Below are positions 59,338-64,000 of a stretch of 64,000 nt of DNA, piece by piece. The notes under the pieces were generated by a model that searched no databases, was not told the DNA's origin, and worked only from the letters and a program-made list of their open reading frames with translations. Origin of the DNA: an uncultured Spirochaetales bacterium (GTDB lineage: Bacteria > Spirochaetota > Spirochaetia > Sphaerochaetales > Sphaerochaetaceae); assembly GCA_944392695.1 (NCBI GenBank), contig CALXXN010000006.1, positions 39,936 through 103,935 on the forward strand. Direction: 5' to 3'. The translations under genes were made by a program, and so were the position numbers. Within the stretch, counting starts at the first letter, position 1. The number at the start of each line of letters is the position of its first letter.

Positions 59338-59988
59338 ATGGGGAAGAGAGTCATCGTCCTGTTGCTGCTTGTCCTGGCCGTGCTCCCCATCGGTGCTTCG
59401 GGCATGGACATCTACCTTCGTCCGGCTTTCAACCTGGACATTGACATGAACGCCTTTTCAAACCCGCTTCCTAGTGAGGACCAGGCGAATGACTGGGTCA
59501 AGGATGTAGGCTACTTCAGGACTTGGAATGCAGGGGCGTCCCTTGCTGGAGAGCTCTTCTTTTCCCGGGAATCCAGGCTAGGACTCTCCCTTTCCGCACA
59601 TATAGCCTTCCCTTGGAAGCAGGACCACTGGCAGTGGGACACACATGTCTATGATGAGAGGTGGGGCTGGTTGGATCCGGCGCTCTTCTTCTCGCTGGGA
59701 CCCGTCTTTCGGGCCCAGTTCTCCTGGTGCGAGTTGATGATCGGCATAAGGGCCAGCGTGGGTTCCTTCAACCTCTTCCAGGAGAGTGTGAACCTTGGTG
59801 TGAGGATTGACCCATCCATATTGATCCCCTTGGGCACTGAGCGTGTCATGCTGAACGTGGGCTTGTCCTATGATGCGCACTTCTACGATTTCCTCTTGGA
59901 TGATGGAGACAAGATTTATACTGATGGTTACTTCGTCCTGACAGGTGGGGCCTACGTGGGCCTTGCCTTCAAGTGGGGTGGTGTATGA
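59338..59988 (+). CDS. Outer-membrane beta-barrel protein (cluster member 3)
   Basis: 216 residues from the ATG at 59338, one base after the stop of member 2. Signal peptide (MGKRVIVLLLLVLAVLPIGASG). Smaller barrel-like sequence with IYLRPAFNLDIDMNAF and LTGGAYVGLAFKWGGV at the end. It overlaps member 4 by 4 bases. Function unknown. Confidence 0.7.
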   Translation: MGKRVIVLLLLVLAVLPIGASGMDIYLRPAFNLDIDMNAFSNPLPSEDQANDWVKDVGYFRTWNAGASLAGELFFSRESRLGLSLSAHIAFPWKQDHWQWDTHVYDERWGWLDPALFFSLGPVFRAQFSWCELMIGIRASVGSFNLFQESVNLGVRIDPSILIPLGTERVMLNVGLSYDAHFYDFLLDDGDKIYTDGYFVLTGGAYVGLAFKWGGV

Positions 59989-60605
59989 GGAAGCTGCTTG
60001 CCATCCTCGTCATGCTTTCAGCCCTGGTGCCGCTTTGCGCTTCCGCTGATACAAGGACCTTCTTCGGCATCTCGTTCAACTACGACATGAACATGCTCTC
60101 CCCTGGTTTGCAAGAAGAGCTCAAGGGCCTTTCATCTTTCAGTGGGGATGTCACAGGCTTCCATACTGTCGGTCCCAGGATCGAGCTGGTGCTCTTCCCC
60201 TTTGAGAAAATCCCACTTGGCCTTGGAGTGACCTCTGTCACTGGTTTGACAGTCGGTTACATGTCGACAAAAGGAGGGGATGGCTACTTCAGCCGCAACC
60301 TCGATTTCCGCCAGGACCTGGGAGCGAACCTGAGCTACCAGCAGTCATATGGCAATTGGGGGCTCTTCATCAGTGGCGGCCTGGCCTGCTCATGGTACAG
60401 GATCGCGACTTCCAATATGCCGAACAGCAGGAACGAGGTCGACTACGTACGACTCTTCGAATGGGGGGTAGGCGCCGACCTTGGTGTCTATCTGGAGAAC
60501 CATGCCTCCTTCTTCAAGGTTGGTGCTTCTTTCTTCTATAATCTCTCACAGATGGATGGGGGGCTGCGCTTCGGCCTGATGGCTGGTGGCGGTTTCCTCT
60601 TCTAG
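59985..60605 (+). CDS. Outer-membrane beta-barrel protein (cluster member 4)
   Basis: 206 residues from the ATG at 59985 (ATGA overlap with member 3). Signal peptide (MRKLLAILVMLSALVPLCASA). Starts FFGISFNYDMNM, similar in layout to member 3 (ten-odd strands), and ends in GGGFLF with a terminal Phe. The UDP-galactopyranose mutase gene follows 10 bases later, so this cluster may be linked to cell-surface glycan production. Confidence 0.7.
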   Translation: MRKLLAILVMLSALVPLCASADTRTFFGISFNYDMNMLSPGLQEELKGLSSFSGDVTGFHTVGPRIELVLFPFEKIPLGLGVTSVTGLTVGYMSTKGGDGYFSRNLDFRQDLGANLSYQQSYGNWGLFISGGLACSWYRIATSNMPNSRNEVDYVRLFEWGVGADLGVYLENHASFFKVGASFFYNLSQMDGGLRFGLMAGGGFLF

Positions 60606-60615
60606 GAGGTGGATG

Positions 60616-61713
60616 ATGCTTTACGATTACCTGGTTGTCGGTGCAGGTCTTTTCGGTTCGGTCTTCGCCCATGAGGCCATGGCACGTGGCAAGCGCTGCC
60701 TGGTCGTTGAGAAGAGGGACCACATCGGGGGCAACATCTATACAGAGGAGCGTGATGGGATCCAGATCCACCGCTATGGTGCCCATATCTTCCACACAAG
60801 CGACAAGGAGGTATGGGACTACGTGCAACGTTTCGCCCACTTCAACTCCTTCATCAATTCCCCGATGGCAAATTACAAGGGGACCTTCTACAACATGCCC
60901 TTCAACATGAACACATTCAACCGGATGTGGGGTGTCACGCGCCCTGATGAGGCTGCGTCCATCATCGAGGAACAGCGCAAGGAGGTCACTGGACCTATCG
61001 ACAACCTGGAGAAGCAGGCCATAAGCCTTGTCGGGCGTGACATATTCGAGCGCCTGGTCAAGGGCTACACCGAGAAGCAGTGGGGAAGGAGCTGTGATGA
61101 ACTGCCTCCTGAGATCATACGCCGCCTTCCTGTGCGTTACACCTACGATAACAACTACTTCAACGACCCATTTCAGGGGATTCCTGAGGAAGGTTATACC
61201 GCGATCATCTCAAAACTCCTGGAGGGGGCTGACGTTGTCCTCTCGACAGACTTCAACAAGGACAGGGCGTCCTGGTCCTCCAAGGCTGCCAAGGTCCTCT
61301 ACACAGGGGCCCTTGATGAGTACTTCGACCATTGCCTCGGCCGCCATGCCTACCGCAGTGTCCGCTTCGAGGATGAGCGTATCGAAAGTACCAACTGGCA
61401 GGGTGTGGCTGTCGTAAACTACACGGACAGGGAGACTCCCTACACCAGGGTGATCGAGCACCGCCACTTCGCCCATACAACTTCACCAGTGACCTGGATC
61501 AGCCGTGAGTACCCGGTGGATTATTCAATCACAGGTGAACCCTATTACCCAATCAACGATGAGGAGGGCAAACGCCTCCATGAAGCCTATCTCGAGCTGG
61601 CGGGGAAGGAGGACAAGCTGATCATAGGTGGACGTCTCGCCCAGTATGCCTACTTCGACATGGACAAGACTGTCAGGGCGGCCCTCGACCTGTCCCGGAA
61701 AGAGCTGGGCTGA
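60616..61713 (+). CDS. glf: UDP-galactopyranose mutase
   Basis: Flavoenzyme converting UDP-galactopyranose to UDP-galactofuranose for surface polysaccharide. 365 residues from the second of two adjacent ATGs (AGGAGG six bases upstream); the ATG at 60613 is also possible. FAD-binding VVGAGLFGSVFAHEA, then EKRDHIGGNIYTE, GAHIFHTS, the substrate segment NMPFNMNTFNRMWGV and KGYTEKQWG, RLPVRYTYDNNYFND. The length is standard. It is transcribed with the barrel-protein run just upstream. Confidence 0.95.
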   Translation: MLYDYLVVGAGLFGSVFAHEAMARGKRCLVVEKRDHIGGNIYTEERDGIQIHRYGAHIFHTSDKEVWDYVQRFAHFNSFINSPMANYKGTFYNMPFNMNTFNRMWGVTRPDEAASIIEEQRKEVTGPIDNLEKQAISLVGRDIFERLVKGYTEKQWGRSCDELPPEIIRRLPVRYTYDNNYFNDPFQGIPEEGYTAIISKLLEGADVVLSTDFNKDRASWSSKAAKVLYTGALDEYFDHCLGRHAYRSVRFEDERIESTNWQGVAVVNYTDRETPYTRVIEHRHFAHTTSPVTWISREYPVDYSITGEPYYPINDEEGKRLHEAYLELAGKEDKLIIGGRLAQYAYFDMDKTVRAALDLSRKELG

Positions 61714-61760
61714 AGCTCTTTTGTTGCGAGGCGGCCATCCTTCTCATATAATCGGCAGGC

Positions 61761-63290
61761 ATGAAGGAAAAAGTGAGAAAGGCAGGTGTGCTCCTGCATC
61801 CGACAAGCCTCCCTTCCAAATGGGGGGTGGGCGATCTTGGTGACAACGCTTACAAGTTCATAGACAAGCTTGCTGACAACTTTGTCAGCCTCTGGCAGGT
61901 CCTCCCACTAGGACCTACAGGCTTTGGTGACAGCCCCTACGCCGCGCGTTCGACCTTCGCAGGCAACGAGCTGCTTATCAGCCTCGAGATGCTGTACGAG
62001 GATGGTTGGCTTGAGATTGGTGACATGCTCTCACCTGGCATCGAATCAGAGCGCGTCGATTACGGCGAGGCGAGGAGGGTGAAGGAGCCCTTGCTACACA
62101 AGGCGGCGGTCGCCTTCCTCTCGGATCCTCCCTCCGACTTCGCTTCTTTCTGCGCATCGAAGGCCTGGTGGCTGGATGATTACGCCATCTACCAGGTGCT
62201 GTGCGACCATTACAACGACTCACGTTGGTCCTCTGTATGGGATCCTGCCCTCAGGAACAGGGATGAGGCTGCGCTTGCTGCTGCCCGGGAGCGCTTCAAG
62301 GAGGAGGTCTTGGTCTGGAAGGCCTACCAGTACTTCTTCTTCAAGCAGTGGGGTAAGTTGAAATCCTATGCCAATGAGCACGGGATCTCGATCATCGGCG
62401 ACATCCCTATCTTCGTCGCCCCTGACTCTGTCGATGCCTGGACGAACAGGCAGCTGTTGAAGATTGATGAGGATGGCGTGCAGGAAGCCTCGTCCGGTGT
62501 GCCACCTGATGCCTTCTCGGCCACGGGCCAGCTCTGGGGCAATCCCCTCTACCGCTGGGAGGAGCACCGCAGGACAGGTTTCGCCTGGTGGGTCTCCAGG
62601 CTCCGCGAGACACTTTCAATGTGCGACATCGTCCGCATCGACCACTTCCGTGGCTTCGCCGCCTGCTGGGAGGTCCCCGCAGGTGAGGATACGGCCATGA
62701 ACGGCAAATGGGTCGAAAGCCCGGGGCAGGAACTGCTTGATGCCTTCAAGGCGGCCCTGGGAGATGACCTTCCGATCATCGCAGAGGACCTTGGTGTGAT
62801 CACCCCTGATGTAGAGGAGCTGAGGGACAGGAACGGGCTTCCTGGCATGAAGATCCTGCAGTTCGCCTTCGGCGTTGCCGAGGATGGGGAGATTGATGCA
62901 TCGAACGCCTACCTGCCTCATAATATCGATGAGGGCAGTGTCACTTACACCGGCACCCATGATAACGACACCACGCTTGGCTGGTATCTAAGCCAGGATG
63001 ACAGGATGAAGGACATCGTACGCCGTTACTTCGAGGCAGGAGATGAGGACATCGTCTACCGCTTCATCCGCGCGGCCCTTGCGACACGCTCGCGCTATGT
63101 CGTGATTCCTGCGCAGGATGTCATGGGCCTGGGTACTGAGGCCAGGATGAACGTGCCTTCGACCTGCGGTACGTCCAACTGGTCGTGGAAGATGAGCCAG
63201 GGCATGCTTGATGACGACAACTTCGGACGCCTCAAGTATTACATCCGCATGTACGACAGGATGCCTGTGAAGGAAGCCACATCGCATTGA
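61761..63290 (+). CDS. malQ: 4-alpha-glucanotransferase (amylomaltase, GH77)
   Basis: 509 residues, the usual size for short MalQ. N-terminal RKAGVLLHPTSLPSKWGVGDLG. Catalytic regions: IVRIDHFRGFAACWEVPAGE (nucleophile Asp), IAEDLGVITPDVEELR (acid/base Glu), GTHDNDTTLGWY (third Asp). It disproportionates maltodextrins in glycogen or starch metabolism. The ribosome site is weak (GGCAGGC). It is followed by a strong terminator, so it ends the transcript that may begin at the barrel cluster. Confidence 0.95.
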   Translation: MKEKVRKAGVLLHPTSLPSKWGVGDLGDNAYKFIDKLADNFVSLWQVLPLGPTGFGDSPYAARSTFAGNELLISLEMLYEDGWLEIGDMLSPGIESERVDYGEARRVKEPLLHKAAVAFLSDPPSDFASFCASKAWWLDDYAIYQVLCDHYNDSRWSSVWDPALRNRDEAALAAARERFKEEVLVWKAYQYFFFKQWGKLKSYANEHGISIIGDIPIFVAPDSVDAWTNRQLLKIDEDGVQEASSGVPPDAFSATGQLWGNPLYRWEEHRRTGFAWWVSRLRETLSMCDIVRIDHFRGFAACWEVPAGEDTAMNGKWVESPGQELLDAFKAALGDDLPIIAEDLGVITPDVEELRDRNGLPGMKILQFAFGVAEDGEIDASNAYLPHNIDEGSVTYTGTHDNDTTLGWYLSQDDRMKDIVRRYFEAGDEDIVYRFIRAALATRSRYVVIPAQDVMGLGTEARMNVPSTCGTSNWSWKMSQGMLDDDNFGRLKYYIRMYDRMPVKEATSH

Positions 63291-63315
63291 CTGTGATGTG
63301 TTGATGAAAACAGTG

Positions 63316-63347
63316 AAGGGCTGCTGGACAGTGATCTGGCAGCCCTT
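63316..63347 (+). terminator. Terminator after malQ
   Basis: AAGGGCTGC, 14-base loop, GCAGCCCTT, then CCTGTGTTTT. Perfect 9-bp stem 25 bases past the stop. Confidence 0.75.
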
Positions 63348-63392
63348 CCTGTGTTTTGGCACAAAACAGCGGATTGGAGAATATATGAGGGT

Positions 63393-63938
63393 ATGGTTGA
63401 TTCAAGCTTCATCGGATTCGTACTGGAACGGGAACCGGACTACCAGGGCGCACCATCTGGCGGCCCGTATCATGATGTGGCCTCCATCGTCGACCAGATC
63501 ACCCTGTCGGATGATGTGGGCTTCCGCTGCGCTATGTACGGTAACAAGCCAGGCATCGCCCACCTCATCTCGACTTTCACTGGCAAGAGGACGAGGACGG
63601 ATGACATCATCTCACTGACGGTCCAGAAGGACGTCCAGCCAATGCCTCCCTCGCACCGTGTCATCTATGACGCCTATGCGGTGACGAAGGATGTGGACTA
63701 CATCCTGGAAATCCAGTTGAAAGAAGAGAAGGACCTTGCCAACCGCATACGCTTCTATATCGGGGCAAGCGACACGAATGAGCTGATGTGGGGCAAGCCA
63801 TACAGCGGGCTTAAGAGGAAGACTGTCATCTTCTACTGCGCCTTCGACTTCGCAAAGGAAGGCAAGCCGCTGTATACAACAACCCGTGAGATAGCTGCCA
63901 CCCTTCAGGGTGGTCAGGTGAAACACGGCATCATCTGA
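63393..63938 (+). CDS. Rpn/PD-(D/E)XK-type putative recombination nuclease (short)
   Basis: 181 residues if started at the ATG at 63393; GTG at 63351 is the far limit and overlaps the malQ terminator. Family pattern: LSDDVGFRCAMYGNKPG, the nuclease core VIYDAYAVTKDVDYILEIQ (Asp and E-x-Q), RIRFYIGASDTNELMWGKPY and TVIFYCAFDFAKEGK. These proteins are annotated as Rpn-type transposases. It is shorter than the usual ~280-300 residues, ending soon after the core, so it may be truncated. Confidence 0.7.
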   Translation: MVDSSFIGFVLEREPDYQGAPSGGPYHDVASIVDQITLSDDVGFRCAMYGNKPGIAHLISTFTGKRTRTDDIISLTVQKDVQPMPPSHRVIYDAYAVTKDVDYILEIQLKEEKDLANRIRFYIGASDTNELMWGKPYSGLKRKTVIFYCAFDFAKEGKPLYTTTREIAATLQGGQVKHGII

Positions 63939-64000
63939 AGAGGCACATGTCTCTTGATGAAATCCTTTGCAATCTCAGCGAATTCCTCTGCATTGCTTAG
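63914..64000 (-). CDS. Possible 3' end of a gene entering from the right
   Basis: A 28-codon open frame on the minus strand, running in from the window edge to a TGA at 63914-63916. It reads SNAEEFAEIAKDFIKRHV, which looks like a real amphipathic helix. It overlaps the end of the Rpn-type gene by 25 bases. Too short to identify. Confidence 0.25.
   Translation of the reverse strand, partial: LSNAEEFAEIAKDFIKRHVPLQMMPCFT

Overview
The window looks like the chromosome of a diderm, anaerobic, gut- or sediment-type bacterium. My best guess is a spirochaete of the Sphaerochaeta/Treponema kind. The evidence is several signal-peptide-bearing beta-barrel outer-membrane proteins of low recognisability, lipobox lipoproteins, fairly high-GC coding sequence, and many genes otherwise typical of Firmicutes (DarA-like c-di-AMP receptor, YolD plus Y-family polymerase, AzlCD, UxuAB, YoaK, split transketolase). 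No rRNA, tRNA or CRISPR array was seen. The taxonomic call is inference.

Layout. 1-1.3 kb: response regulator (cut by the window edge) and a small outer-membrane protein. 1.3-5.3 kb: a molybdenum operon on the minus strand (molybdopterin-binding protein, MogA-like, ModA, ModB, ModC) in which modA carries two apparent single-base insertions. 5.4-9.5 kb: LacI regulator, GPH-type sugar symporter, MBL hydrolase and a flavoprotein. 9.5-12.8 kb: AzlCD exporter, a secreted cyclophilin-like protein, a small conserved protein and a secreted nuclease lipoprotein. 12.8-16.7 kb: MarR-controlled heterodimeric ABC exporter. 16.8-24.3 kb: phosphoesterase, lipase, YihY, glycosyltransferase, MFS transporter, patatin and c-di-AMP receptor. 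24.3-25.7 kb: DUF4143-type ATPase with three inverted repeats upstream at an exact 40-bp period. 25.8-29.2 kb: hexuronate operon uxuA-uxuR-uxuB with a recognisable promoter and operator. 29.2-30.7 kb: a lone TnpB element. 30.8-31.9 kb: ankyrin protein. 31.9-33.6 kb: a long non-coding stretch whose GC-rich, hairpin-dense core sits directly behind a good promoter. 33.6-39.5 kb: split transketolase, YoaK, FeoAB, acetyltransferase. 39.5-41.1 kb: a second DUF4143-type ATPase, this time preceded by four direct repeats at an exact 34-bp period. 41.1-47.7 kb: YolD/PolY, peptidase T, outer-membrane protein plus lipoprotein, a decayed DUF3427-type gene and a methyltransferase. 48-54 kb: a Lon-like protein lacking the usual catalytic lysine, TetR regulator, a YhhQ/radical-SAM pair suggestive of queuine salvage, a second radical-SAM protein and a cytidylate-kinase-like protein. 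54-60.6 kb: outer-membrane protein, ferredoxin, Crp/Fnr regulator, pyridoxal-kinase-like protein and a run of four outer-membrane proteins. 60.6-64 kb: UDP-galactopyranose mutase, 4-alpha-glucanotransferase and a PD-(D/E)XK (Rpn-type) protein.

The strongest leads for something undescribed are (i) the two DUF4143 ATPase genes, each headed by a different, strictly periodic repeat array, and (ii) the promoter-led, structured non-coding block at about 32.55-33.18 kb. No database search or folding program was available, so family names rest on motif recognition.
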